Assembly (NCBI RefSeq): GCF_003268675.1
Contig: NZ_CP029378.1
Span: 6,448,001-6,512,000 of the forward strand
Length of the DNA stretch: 64,000 bases
Direction of reading: 5' to 3'
DNA from: Streptomyces bacillaris
GTDB lineage: Bacteria; Actinomycetota; Actinomycetes; Streptomycetales; Streptomycetaceae
Every line of letters starts with the position of its first letter. Position 1 is the first letter of the stretch. Of the stretch, positions 36,301-44,084 are shown piece after piece. A program made the translations under genes and the position numbers. A model generated the notes under the pieces. It saw only the letters and a list, made by a program, of their open reading frames with translations, searched no databases and had not been told where the DNA came from.

Positions 36301-37131
36301 TCAGGTCCCGGCCAGCGGCATCGAGGCGGCGACCAGGACCCCGTTGACCGCGGCCTTCTCCAGGGCGTCCCGGAGCAGGTCCTCGCGCGGCTGCTGGCCG
36401 ATGGTGCCGGCCGGGGCGGCGAAGACCAGGACCTGCTGCGACTTGTTGACCGCGGCCCGCCAGCCGTCGGTGACCTGGAGCGGCTGGTGGGCCTGCCACC
36501 AGGCGACCGGGTTCCCGCCGCCGGAGCCCGGCTGCAGCACGGCGTGCAGCTGGCCCACGGCGAGCAGCACCGACCAGCCGGGCAGCGGCGCGGGCAGCGT
36601 GTGCAGGTCGGGCGCCGGGTGGAAGCCCTGCTCCAGCAGCAGCTGGAGGAACTCGTCGCCCCCGCTGCCGTCGGTGCCGGGCCGGGCGACCGGGCCGGTC
36701 GGTTCGACGACCAGGGCCGGGCGGACATCGTCCTCGATGAGAACGAGACCGCTGGTGATGCCGAGGACGGCCTGTTCGGGCATGCGCCCCTCCGTATTCT
36801 TCTGCTCGCTGCCGGTGATGCTGCGCACCGCGCCCTGGAGCTGGTCCTCCGCGACCTTGACGACCTGCGAGGGGATGCACGTCGCGTGGGCGAACGCGAG
36901 CACGGCCGTCTCGTCCCCGATGAACAGCACGGTGCTGGTGCGCTCCTGGTCGGAGTCGCCGGGGGTGCGGCAGGAGGTGCAGTCGTAGCTGCCGGGGGTG
37001 TCGTCGCCGACGAGCAGCCGGTCGGCTTCGTCGTCGCCGATCTCGGCGCGTACGTCCTGGCTGACGTCGAGCATGCGCGGCACGGGTGGCTCCTCGGACT
37101 CGGTGCGTGGGCCGGGGGGTTCCCGGCTCAT
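36301..37131 (-). CDS. hypothetical protein, actinobacterial
   Basis: 276 residues. A Pro/Glu-rich start is followed by two alpha/beta-like halves: VLFIGDETAVLAFAHATCIPSQVVKVAEDQLQGAVRSI and WSVLLAVGQLHAVLQPG...VLVFAAPAGTIGQQPREDLLRDAL. Three Cys occur (YDCTSC and ATC). No signal peptide, membrane segment or catalytic motif recognised. A Met at MLDVSQDV (residue 20) is an alternative start. Operon with the 153-residue gene. Confidence 0.7.
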   Translation of the reverse strand: MSREPPGPRTESEEPPVPRMLDVSQDVRAEIGDDEADRLLVGDDTPGSYDCTSCRTPGDSDQERTSTVLFIGDETAVLAFAHATCIPSQVVKVAEDQLQGAVRSITGSEQKNTEGRMPEQAVLGITSGLVLIEDDVRPALVVEPTGPVARPGTDGSGGDEFLQLLLEQGFHPAPDLHTLPAPLPGWSVLLAVGQLHAVLQPGSGGGNPVAWWQAHQPLQVTDGWRAAVNKSQQVLVFAAPAGTIGQQPREDLLRDALEKAAVNGVLVAASMPLAGT

Positions 37132-37651
37132 GAAGAGACAACGGGGAATCCGCGGCCGGGGTCACGCACCGGCGTGGACGGAAGTGAGGGCCATGTCGAC
37201 TCATCGTCACATCGATGAGTCGATCTCCGGTCTCTCCGGGGAGCGGCCTCCCGCCCCTTCGGAGAGCGGGGAGAGGCAGGCGGACATAGTCTCCGGAGAT
37301 TTTCTCCGGACGCAGGCAACCTCCCCGCTTTTTCCCACGTCAAGCACGGAGGAATGCGTCGCCGGAACGGGTGGCGGGCAGGCGGCCGGGAAATGCACCG
37401 GCCGTCCCCGAAGCGTGCGCGGACACCGGACGCCGAGTGCGATCCGGACCCGCGGCTTCCAGGAACGGGCTGGTCAGCCACGGTTCCGGCGGTGCGGCGG
37501 GGCTACCGGACGGTGCGACGCATTCCACGGCGGAATCCACCCGGATTCCGGACCCGTTCGAGGTGGTGGAACGGGGCGGCGGAACAGATGGTGAACCGCC
37601 GGGACATACAGTCACGCGATACCGGCCCGACCAGGGGGAAACGGCGGCTCC
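37132..37651. other. 520-bp divergent intergenic region with palindromes
   Basis: No supported gene. It contains an 11-bp perfect stem TCGACTCATCG-tcacat-CGATGAGTCGA (37196-37223), an 8-bp stem TCCGGAGA-ttt-TCTCCGGA (37292-37310), and a local drop in GC around 37285-37335. These are candidate operators or leader hairpins for the divergent hypothetical operon and the glycosyltransferase pair. Confidence 0.5.
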
Positions 37652-38935
37652 ATGCATATTTCATTTCTTCTGCACAACGCGTACGGCATCGGCGGGACGA
37701 TCCGGTCGACCTTCACGCTCGCCCGCGCCCTCGCCGAACAGCACGACGTCGAGATCGTCTCCGTCTTCCGGCACCGCGACGCACCCCAGCTCGGCGCGCC
37801 CGAGGGCGTGACGCTCCGCCACCTCGTCGACCTGCGGAAGAAGAGCGGCAGCTACGAGGGGGACGCGGCCGAACACGCCCGGCCCGCCGTGGTGTTCCCG
37901 CGCGGCGACAGTCGGCACAAGCAGTACAGCAGGCTCACCGACGCCCGGATCGCCGACCACCTCCGGACGCTCGAGGCCGATGTCGTCGTCGGCACCCGCC
38001 CCGGGCTGAACGTGCACATCAGCCGGCAGACCCGCCGGGGCCCGGTGCGCGTCGGGCAGGAGCACCTGACCCTCGACAACCACGGCTACCGCCTGCGGCG
38101 CGAGATCGCCCACCGGTACACCCTGCTCGACGCCCTCACCACCGTCACGCGGGCCGACGCCGCCGACTACCGCCGCCGGATGAAGCTGCCCGGCGTGCGG
38201 ATCGAGGCCATCCCCAACGCCGTGCCCGTGCCCGGCTGTCCGCCCGCCGACGGCGATCTGAAGTGGGTCGTCGCGGCCGGCCGGCTGCACCGGGTCAAGC
38301 GGTACGACCTGCTCGTACGGGCCTTCGCCCAGGTCGCGGCCGCCCGCCCGGACTGGCGGCTGCGGATCTACGGCGGAGCGGACGCCAGCGGCGACGAACA
38401 GGCCACGCTGCGCGCGCTCATCGACCGGCTGGACCTGCACAACCACGTGTTCCTGATGGGCGCGGCCAGCCCGCTGGAGGCCGAGTGGCCCAAGGGGTCG
38501 ATCGCCGCCGTCACGTCGGAGCGCGAGTCCTTCGGGATGACCATCGTCGAGGCGATGCGCGGCGGACTGCCGGTCGTGGCCACCGCCTGCCCGCACGGAC
38601 CGGCCGAGATCATCGAGGACGGCGTCGACGGCTGCCTCGTACCGGTGGGGGACACCGACGCGGTCGCCGCCGCGCTGCTCCGGCTGATCGAGGACGACGG
38701 CCTGCGCCACCGGATGGGCCGCGCCGCGCTCGGGGCGTCGGAGCGCTTCGACCCGGCGCGGATCGCCGAGCGCCACGAGAGCCTCTTCACCGAACTCGTC
38801 GCCCGGGGCGCCGGGAGCCGGAGCCACGGGCCCCTGCGCACCGCGCTGCACCGCACCCGGGGCACCGTGCTCGACGGGGCGTACGCACTCCGCTACAAGG
38901 CCGCCGACGTGCTCCGCAAGGGGAGGACCGCATGA
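37652..38935 (+). CDS. glycosyltransferase family 4 protein
   Basis: 427 residues. N-terminal half: MHISFLLHNAYGIGGTIRSTFTLARALAEQHDVEIVSVF, the acceptor domain with the GG loop. C-terminal half: VAAGRLHRVKRYDLLVRAFAQVAAARPDWRLRIYGGA and the donor motif ERESFGMTIVEAMRGGLPVVATACPHGPAEII, with the E-x7-E pair. Resembles polysaccharide or teichoic-acid glycosyltransferases. Overlaps the next gene by ATGA, so the two products act together. Confidence 0.9.
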   Translation: MHISFLLHNAYGIGGTIRSTFTLARALAEQHDVEIVSVFRHRDAPQLGAPEGVTLRHLVDLRKKSGSYEGDAAEHARPAVVFPRGDSRHKQYSRLTDARIADHLRTLEADVVVGTRPGLNVHISRQTRRGPVRVGQEHLTLDNHGYRLRREIAHRYTLLDALTTVTRADAADYRRRMKLPGVRIEAIPNAVPVPGCPPADGDLKWVVAAGRLHRVKRYDLLVRAFAQVAAARPDWRLRIYGGADASGDEQATLRALIDRLDLHNHVFLMGAASPLEAEWPKGSIAAVTSERESFGMTIVEAMRGGLPVVATACPHGPAEIIEDGVDGCLVPVGDTDAVAAALLRLIEDDGLRHRMGRAALGASERFDPARIAERHESLFTELVARGAGSRSHGPLRTALHRTRGTVLDGAYALRYKAADVLRKGRTA

Positions 38936-39768
38936 CCACCACCGCCACCGCCGACGCGACCGTACGCGCCGACTGCGTCGCCGACCCGGCCGGAACGCTC
39001 ACCTTCGAGCTGACCACTGCCACCGCCCCCGGCCCCGGCCCCGGGGCCGTACTGCTGCTGCGCCGGAGGGGAGGGGCGGGCACCACGGTCCGGCTCGCGC
39101 TGAGCAGCAGCGCCCCCGGCCGGCTGCGGGCGGTGCTGGAGCCCGCCACCGAGCTGCCCGAGGGGTGGTGGGACACGTACGTCGAGGAGCCCGGCTCCGA
39201 GCACATGCCGGCCGTCCTGCCCGGGCTGCGGGATCTGCGCACCCTCGTCGACCGCGCCCCCGACGCCGCTACCGCCACCGTCCGCTGGCGGGTGCCCTAC
39301 CCCACCCTCGACGGCCGCCTCGCGGTCCGCAGCTGGGTCCGCGCCCCGCACGCCGAGGCCGGCGCCATCCGCGTCGGCCCGGCCGGCATGAGCGTCGAGG
39401 GCGTGCTGTACGGGGCCGGGGCGGGGGAGGACGCCGTGGTCGAGGCCCGGCTCCAGGGGGACCCCTCGCGGCTCCACCGGGTCCCGCTCACCGCCACCGG
39501 GGAGCCGGGCGGCTTCGCCTTCACCCTGCCCTACGCCCCGCTGGTCACCGGCCCGGTGGCCGAGGAGCAGCTCTGGTGGCTCTGGCTGATCCCGGCCCCC
39601 GGCGCGAAGGCGGTCAGGATCTCGCGCATCCTGGACGACGTCTGGACCCGGCACAAGACCTTCGTCTACCCGGGCCGTCCGGTGGCCGAGGGCGCCATGG
39701 CCACCCCCTGCTACACGGTCGGCAACGACCTCTCCGTACGGGTGGAGCCCCGGCCCGCCACCGCCTGA
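38932..39768 (+). CDS. hypothetical protein coupled to the glycosyltransferase
   Basis: 278 residues, starts inside the stop of the glycosyltransferase gene. Composition and spacing suggest all-beta structure in two similar halves (for example LTFELTTATAPGPGPGAVLLLRRRGG and MSVEGVLYGAGAGEDAVVEARLQG), with RILDDVWTRHKTFVYPGRP near the end. Similar proteins accompany glycan-assembly glycosyltransferases in Streptomyces (from memory). No signal peptide or catalytic motif recognised. Confidence 0.75.
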   Translation: MTTTATADATVRADCVADPAGTLTFELTTATAPGPGPGAVLLLRRRGGAGTTVRLALSSSAPGRLRAVLEPATELPEGWWDTYVEEPGSEHMPAVLPGLRDLRTLVDRAPDAATATVRWRVPYPTLDGRLAVRSWVRAPHAEAGAIRVGPAGMSVEGVLYGAGAGEDAVVEARLQGDPSRLHRVPLTATGEPGGFAFTLPYAPLVTGPVAEEQLWWLWLIPAPGAKAVRISRILDDVWTRHKTFVYPGRPVAEGAMATPCYTVGNDLSVRVEPRPATA

Positions 39769-39777
39769 ACAGACCTC

Positions 39778-39816
39778 GCCAGGGCTTGCGGACAGCTCCT
39801 GTCCGCAAGCCCTGGC
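39778..39816. terminator. 18-bp perfect hairpin between the transferase pair and the WYL gene
   Basis: GCCAGGGCTTGCGGACAG (39778-39795) and its exact complement (39799-39816) flank a 3-nt loop. It fits a terminator for the upstream pair but ends only 12 bp before the WYL gene start, so it could also be an operator. Confidence 0.8.
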
Positions 39817-39828
39817 AGACTCCTCCCC

Positions 39829-40842
39829 ATGTTGGAGACCTCGGCACGACTGCTGCGCCTGCTCTCACTGCTCCAGGCCCACCGGGACTGGTCCGGCGCC
39901 GACCTGGCCGAACGGCTCGGCGTCACCCCGCGCACCGTCCGCCGGGACGTGGAGAAGCTCCGCGAGCTGGGCTACCCGGTGAACGCCAGCCCCGGCACCG
40001 GCGGCGGCTACCAGCTCGGCGCCGGGGCCGAGCTGCCGCCGCTCCTGCTGGACGACGAGGAGGCCGTCGCGGTCGCCGTGGGGCTGCGTACGGCGGCGGG
40101 CCACGGCATCGAGGGCATCGGCGAGACCTCCGTACGCGCCCTGGCCAAGCTGGAGCAGGTGCTGCCGAACCGGCTGCGGCGCCGGGTGAGCGCGCTCGGC
40201 GCCTTCACCGTGCCGATGCTGCACGGGGCGGACTCCGAGACCGTCGACCCGGGGCTCCTCACCGAACTCGCCGGGGCCTGCCGGGACAGCGAGCGGCTCC
40301 GCTTCTCCTACCGCGCCCACAGCGGCTCGGACTCCCGCCGGACCGTCGAACCGCACCGGCTCGTCTGCACCGAGCGCCGCTGGTACCTCGTCGCCTGGGA
40401 CCTCGACCGGGCGGACTGGCGGACCTTCCGGGTGGACCGGATCACCCCGACACCCCCGCACGGCCCCCGCTTCACGCCCCGCACCCCGCCCGCCGAGGAC
40501 CTGGCCGCCTATGTCTCCCGGGGCGTCTCGGTCTCCGCCTACGCGGCGCGGGCGGTGCTCCTGCTGAAGGCCCCGGTGGCGGAGGCAGCCAGGCGCGTCC
40601 CGCCCTCCGCCGGGGTGCTGGAGCCCGTCGACGAGCGGAGCTGCCGGCTCACCGCGGGCGCGCCCGACCTGGAGGTCCTGGTGATCCACGTGCTGCTCAT
40701 GGGGATCGACTTCGAGGTGGTGGAGCCGCCCGAGCTGATCGAGGTGATGGCCCGGGCCCGGGACCGGCTCGACCGGGCGCTCGCCGGCTCCGGGGATTCC
40801 TCCCGGTTCCGCGAGGGAGGAGGAACCGTGGAAGAAGCGTGA
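39829..40842 (+). CDS. WYL-domain transcriptional regulator
   Basis: 337 residues. N-terminal helix-turn-helix: LRLLSLLQAHRDWSGADLAERLGVTPRTVRRDVEKLRELGYPVNASPGTGGGYQLG. The WYL domain follows at about residues 145-330, with the defining tryptophan-tyrosine-leucine in ERRWYLVAWDLDRADWRTFRVDRI. WYL proteins sense nucleotides or other ligands and often control catabolic or DNA-damage genes. No ribosome-binding site is obvious between the hairpin and the ATG. Confidence 0.93.
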   Translation: MLETSARLLRLLSLLQAHRDWSGADLAERLGVTPRTVRRDVEKLRELGYPVNASPGTGGGYQLGAGAELPPLLLDDEEAVAVAVGLRTAAGHGIEGIGETSVRALAKLEQVLPNRLRRRVSALGAFTVPMLHGADSETVDPGLLTELAGACRDSERLRFSYRAHSGSDSRRTVEPHRLVCTERRWYLVAWDLDRADWRTFRVDRITPTPPHGPRFTPRTPPAEDLAAYVSRGVSVSAYAARAVLLLKAPVAEAARRVPPSAGVLEPVDERSCRLTAGAPDLEVLVIHVLLMGIDFEVVEPPELIEVMARARDRLDRALAGSGDSSRFREGGGTVEEA

Positions 40843-41160
40843 GGAAATGTAGGACAGGTATAAGGGAGCATGAATTCCCGGTGTCCCCGCCATTCGAGTG
40901 AAGGGTCCCCGCCCGGGTAAAAGCGGCAGGTCACCCCGGGTGTTTCCGGAGTACGGCGACCGGCCCCGCAGTGCGGCCGTGCGGGGGCGGCGGACCATTT
41001 TGCACCCCCGCTTCCCGGCGGGCCGTTCGGGTGAATAGGGCGGGATTTGGGTGTGTGGGGATTCTGTGACACAAGCGTGACCGCGACGGCATGTGACCAT
41101 GCCGGGCCTGGCTCCGGTCCGGCCTTCCGTCCGGCTCCGCGGACGCCTACGGTGAGGGGT
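40843..41160. other. 318-bp intergenic region, nothing recognised
   Basis: Between the WYL regulator and the I78 inhibitor gene. Base composition dips locally (40850-40880 and 41030-41090). No reading frame with family resemblance and no strong hairpin was seen. Confidence 0.5.
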
Positions 41161-41376
41161 ATGGCCTCTCTACCGACCCCTCCCGCACAGCCCGACGACG
41201 CCCCCGACGCGTATGTCGGCCTCGCCGCCGACGCCGCCGAGCAGCTGGCCAGAAGCCGTGGCTGGGACACGGTCCGGGCGGTCCCGCCGGGCTCGTTCCT
41301 GACGATGGAGTTCCGCTCCGGGCGCATCAACTTCCAGGTCGAGGACGCCACGGTGACCCGCTGCTGGGTCGGCTGA
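41161..41376 (+). CDS. I78 family peptidase inhibitor
   Basis: 71 residues, cytosolic as written. The C-terminal AEQLARSRGWDTVRAVPPGSFLTMEFRSGRINFQVEDATVTRCWVG is the I78 core, including the terminal RCW that ends these small inhibitors. Family members inhibit subtilisin-like peptidases. No signal peptide precedes it unless the open frame upstream is used, which lacks one. A 25-bp-stem terminator follows. Confidence 0.85.
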   Translation: MASLPTPPAQPDDAPDAYVGLAADAAEQLARSRGWDTVRAVPPGSFLTMEFRSGRINFQVEDATVTRCWVG

Positions 41377-41402
41377 CGCCCTCCCCGCGCCCCTGATACG
41401 AC

Positions 41403-41458
41403 CGCGTACGGCGAAGGCCCCGACCACCAGGGTGTGGTCGGGGCCTTCGCCGTACGCG
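41403..41458. terminator. very long terminator hairpin
   Basis: Perfect 25-bp stem (41403-41427 with 41434-41458) and a 6-nt loop, immediately after the I78 gene and 7 bp before the TA of the IS insertion. Confidence 0.92.
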
Positions 41459-41485
41459 GAGGTCCTAGGGCCTGTCTTCAAAGGG

Positions 41486-42336
41486 TCATATCCACATCAG
41501 GAGTGACGCGATGGTGAGTGCTGCTTCGTAGGATTCGCGAGTTTTGTCGTAGCGGGTGGCTATGGCCCGGTACTGCTTTAACGCGTTGAAGCAGCGCTCG
41601 ACGACGTTGCGCTGTTTGTAGCGCTCCTTGTCGAAAGCGGGCGGCCTGCCGCCGTTGCTGCCACGACGGCGGCGGTTCGTCTGCTGGTCCGAGCGTTCCG
41701 GGATGGTGTGCGGGATACCGCGTTTCCGCAGGTAGTTGCGTATGGCTCGACTGCTGTATCCCTTGTCGCCCAGGAGATGATCGGGCCGGTTGCGCGATCG
41801 GCCTGGGCCTGGGCGGCGGACCCTGATCTGCGCGAGAACCTGCTCGAACTGTGTGCAGTCGTTGATGTTGCCGCCGGTGACGACAAAGCCGAGCGGACGG
41901 CCGCGGCCGTCGCAGGCGAGGTGAATCTTGGTCGTCAGTCCGCCACGGGATCGCCCGAGGGCGTGAGCGTGTGCCGTTTCTGCAGGGCCTGCCCCTTTTT
42001 GCGGGCGCCGGCCGCGTGCTGATGAGCGCGGGTGATCGTGGAGTCCACGGAAACCAGCCAGTCGACGTCCCCAGCCGCATCCTTCTGAGCCTGGACGGCC
42101 TCAAGCATCCGCGTGAACGTGCCATCGAGCGCCCACCTGCGGAAACGTGTGTACAACGTCTGCCAGGACCCGTACCTCTCCGGCACATCACGCCAGGCCG
42201 AACCGGTCCGCAGCTTCCACACGATTCCGTTCAGTACCACCCGGTCGTCCCGCCGGGGCCGCCCCGTTTCCGTCCGCGGAAGCAGCCCCGACAGAACGTC
42301 CCACTCTTCATCCGAGAGCTCATGTCGTCGCACCAC
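41486..42336 (-). CDS. IS5-family transposase, made by -1 frameshift
   Basis: Frame A (42336-41935) encodes the N-terminal DUF4096-like part MVRRHELSDEEWDVLSGLLP, WRDVPERYGSWQTLYTRFRRW and the first DDE Asp in WLVSVDSTITRAHQHAAG. Frame B, one base back, runs to the TGA at 41486 and encodes TTKIHLACDGRGRPLGFVVTGGN, the second Asp in LLGDKGYSS and the Glu in VVERCFNALKQYRAIATRYDK. The fused product is about 283 residues. A TTA leucine codon (complement of 41579-41581) makes translation dependent on the bldA tRNA, hence developmentally biased. Confidence 0.88.
41995..42001 (-). other. probable -1 frameshift site
   Basis: On the coding strand the run reads C-AAA-AAG just before GGGG. Slipping one base back here changes frame A (...ARKKGQAL) to frame B (...KGAGPAETAHAHALGRSRGG), which stays open into the DDE domain. 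Site assigned from the reading frames. Confidence 0.65.
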
Positions 42337-42378
42337 GGGGCATATGATGCCCCATCAACAGCCTTTGAAGACAGGCCC

Positions 42379-42554
42379 TAGGGCCTGTCGTCAAACTGCC
42401 GCGTGCCGTGCGGCGCCCGGCACGCACGCTCGCGGCGTTGCCGAGATGCCCTGGTAGCTCCGCTACAAGACCATCCCGGCGCCTTGCGATCGCACGCACC
42501 GGACGCCGCACGGCCGCCCTCCGGGCGACGACGGCAGTTTGACGACAGGCCCTA
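42379..42554. mobile_element. 172-bp MITE with IS-like ends
   Basis: A non-coding element (42381-42552) with perfect 21-bp terminal inverted repeats beginning GGGCCTGTCGTCAAACTGCC, flanked by TA on each side. The first 15 bases match the IS ends at 14 positions. The interior also folds back on itself (GCCGTGCGGCG at 42405 against CGCCGCACGGC near 42504). It shares the TA at 42379-42380 with the IS. It is likely mobilised in trans by an IS427-type transposase. Confidence 0.88.
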
Positions 42555-43607
42555 GCCGCCCGTCATCGGCCGCGCCGGGCTCGCGGTGCTCCGGGAGCCG
42601 TGGTCCGGGTGCTGCGGCGGGCGGCGGCTGCCCGCCGGGGCCACCGGCGGCCGCTCCGGGCAGGCGGTGGGGGTGTGCGCCCGCGCCCGGGCCCCGGTCG
42701 TCGTGGCGGTCGCGGTGGCCGTGGCCACTCCCGTCGCCACCTGTGCGGCGGCTGTGGCGGGCGCGGCGGGTGTCGCCGCCGCGCCCGTGAAGGCCGCGCC
42801 CTCGCCCGCGATCGACTGCGGGAGCAGCACCGGCTGCGGCCCGTCCTGCGGGGCGACTGCCGGGCGTACGGCCCTGCGCCGGGCCCGCCACTGCTCGCGC
42901 AGGTCGAAGATCCAGCTCTCCGTCCGGGCGATCAGCGGCTCGAACCAGGGCAGCGCCAGCAGGATGAGCAGCCCCGCCGCCCAGCCCAGCAGGACGTCGC
43001 TGAGCCAGTGCGTGCCGATGTAGACGGTGGTGAGGCCGACACCCAGCGAGACCGTGGCGGAGAGCGCCGACAGATAGCGCCTGGCCCGGGGCGTGGTGGC
43101 CAGATAGGCGAGGATTCCCCAGGTCACGACGGCGTTGGCGGTGTGACCGGAGGGAAATATATCGCCGCCGGCGAACATCTCGGCCGAGCCGATCTGCGTC
43201 GCGTAGTGCGGGCCGAGCCGCCCCAGGCCCAGCTTGACCGCGCCCACCGTCACGTTCAGCAGCAGCAGGGCCGTGCCGAGGACCAGGAGCGGCCGGAGCG
43301 TGTGCTGACGCCAGGAGCGCCAGCCCAGCCAGCAGGCGACCATCACCGCCGTCGGGCCGCGCTGGCCGAGCACGACGTAGTAGTCGAGGAAGGCGTGCAG
43401 TTCGGGCCACTGCTGGTAGGGCCGGAACAGCATGACCTTCCAGTCCAGGGCCACCAGCCAGGACGTCACGAGCACGGCGAAGACGATGGCGAGATAGAAC
43501 GCCAACGTCCCGCCGAAGAGGGCGATGCGGTGACGGCTCATCCGCGGTGCCACTATCTTCGGCGGTTCCGGCTCCCGGTCCAGGCGGGCGAAGATGTCGG
43601 TACGCAC
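42552..43607 (-). CDS. PAP2-family phosphatase, membrane
   Basis: 351 residues with about six membrane helices. Starts at GTG giving RTDIFARLDREPEPPKIVAPRMSRHRIALFGG. The PAP2 signature is split in the usual way: KLGLGRLGPHYA, GGDIFPSGHTANAV and GTHWLSDVLLGWAAG. It would dephosphorylate a lipid phosphate such as phosphatidic acid or undecaprenyl-PP. The last ~110 residues are an Ala/Thr/Pro-rich tail. Its TAG stop is formed by the CTAG target of the adjacent MITE, so the coding end is unchanged by the insertion. Confidence 0.9.
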   Translation of the reverse strand: MRTDIFARLDREPEPPKIVAPRMSRHRIALFGGTLAFYLAIVFAVLVTSWLVALDWKVMLFRPYQQWPELHAFLDYYVVLGQRGPTAVMVACWLGWRSWRQHTLRPLLVLGTALLLLNVTVGAVKLGLGRLGPHYATQIGSAEMFAGGDIFPSGHTANAVVTWGILAYLATTPRARRYLSALSATVSLGVGLTTVYIGTHWLSDVLLGWAAGLLILLALPWFEPLIARTESWIFDLREQWRARRRAVRPAVAPQDGPQPVLLPQSIAGEGAAFTGAAATPAAPATAAAQVATGVATATATATTTGARARAHTPTACPERPPVAPAGSRRPPQHPDHGSRSTASPARPMTGG

Positions 43608-44084
43608 CCAATCGACGTTACAGCGAGTGAGTGTGCGTGCTGGCCAATACGGCCGCTTTGTGATGACGATGTGATGTGGACTTCGTCTCAGAGGGGTTAC
43701 TTTTTCCGGCCCCGGAGAACAATCCCCGTGATCTTGCGCCCCATTTCCCCGGGGTTCCGTTCGGAAGTGTGTTTGATCTTCCGGGCAATTTCGTACGGGG
43801 GGAATCCGCGGGAATTGATCCGCCCATTCGGGGGAGGAGCGCACCGTCGCGGCCCGCCCCCGGTCCGCCCGGCGGGGCGCGGTGCGGGGGCCCGCCGGTG
43901 GGGCCGCAGTGGCGTACGACACACTGTGTGGCGGACCGGCATATGAGGTGGACCACGTGTCAGCAGGCCGAACTCGCGTACGCTGACGGCGCACTCGCCC
44001 GTCGATGCCGGGCCCCCGGAGACGCGACACGCCACAGTCCCCGCCGGTCCACCGAGCGCGAGGGACCCATCGGGAGGTACGTAG
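43608..44084. other. 477-bp divergent intergenic region
   Basis: Lies between the PAP2 gene and the MFS gene. The left part (43640-43800) is less GC-rich than its surroundings; the right part is GC-rich. No gene is supported. Promoters for both neighbours are expected, but none stands out. Confidence 0.5.

Larger units (their letters stand above)
41468..42378 (-). mobile_element. IS5-family (IS427-type) insertion sequence, 911 bp
   Basis: Terminal inverted repeats GGGCCTGTCTTCAAAGG (41468-41484) and their exact complement (42362-42378) enclose one transposase. TA at 41466-41467 and at 42379-42380 are the expected target duplication in a CTAG site. Both ends are intact and the transposase shows no internal damage beyond a normal frameshift, so the copy may be active. 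Confidence 0.92.

Noticed and set aside
37194-37594. Frame MSTHRHIDESISGLSGERPP in the divergent intergenic region
   Set aside because: The start lies in a perfect palindrome and the frame becomes Arg/Gly-rich low complexity; no family resemblance.
41478-42191. A 237-codon minus-strand frame within the IS as the second transposase frame
   Set aside because: Its translation is Arg/Pro/Ser-biased and lacks DDE motifs; the true second frame (LACDGRGRPLG..., LLGDKGYSS..., VVERCFNALKQ...) is the remaining one.
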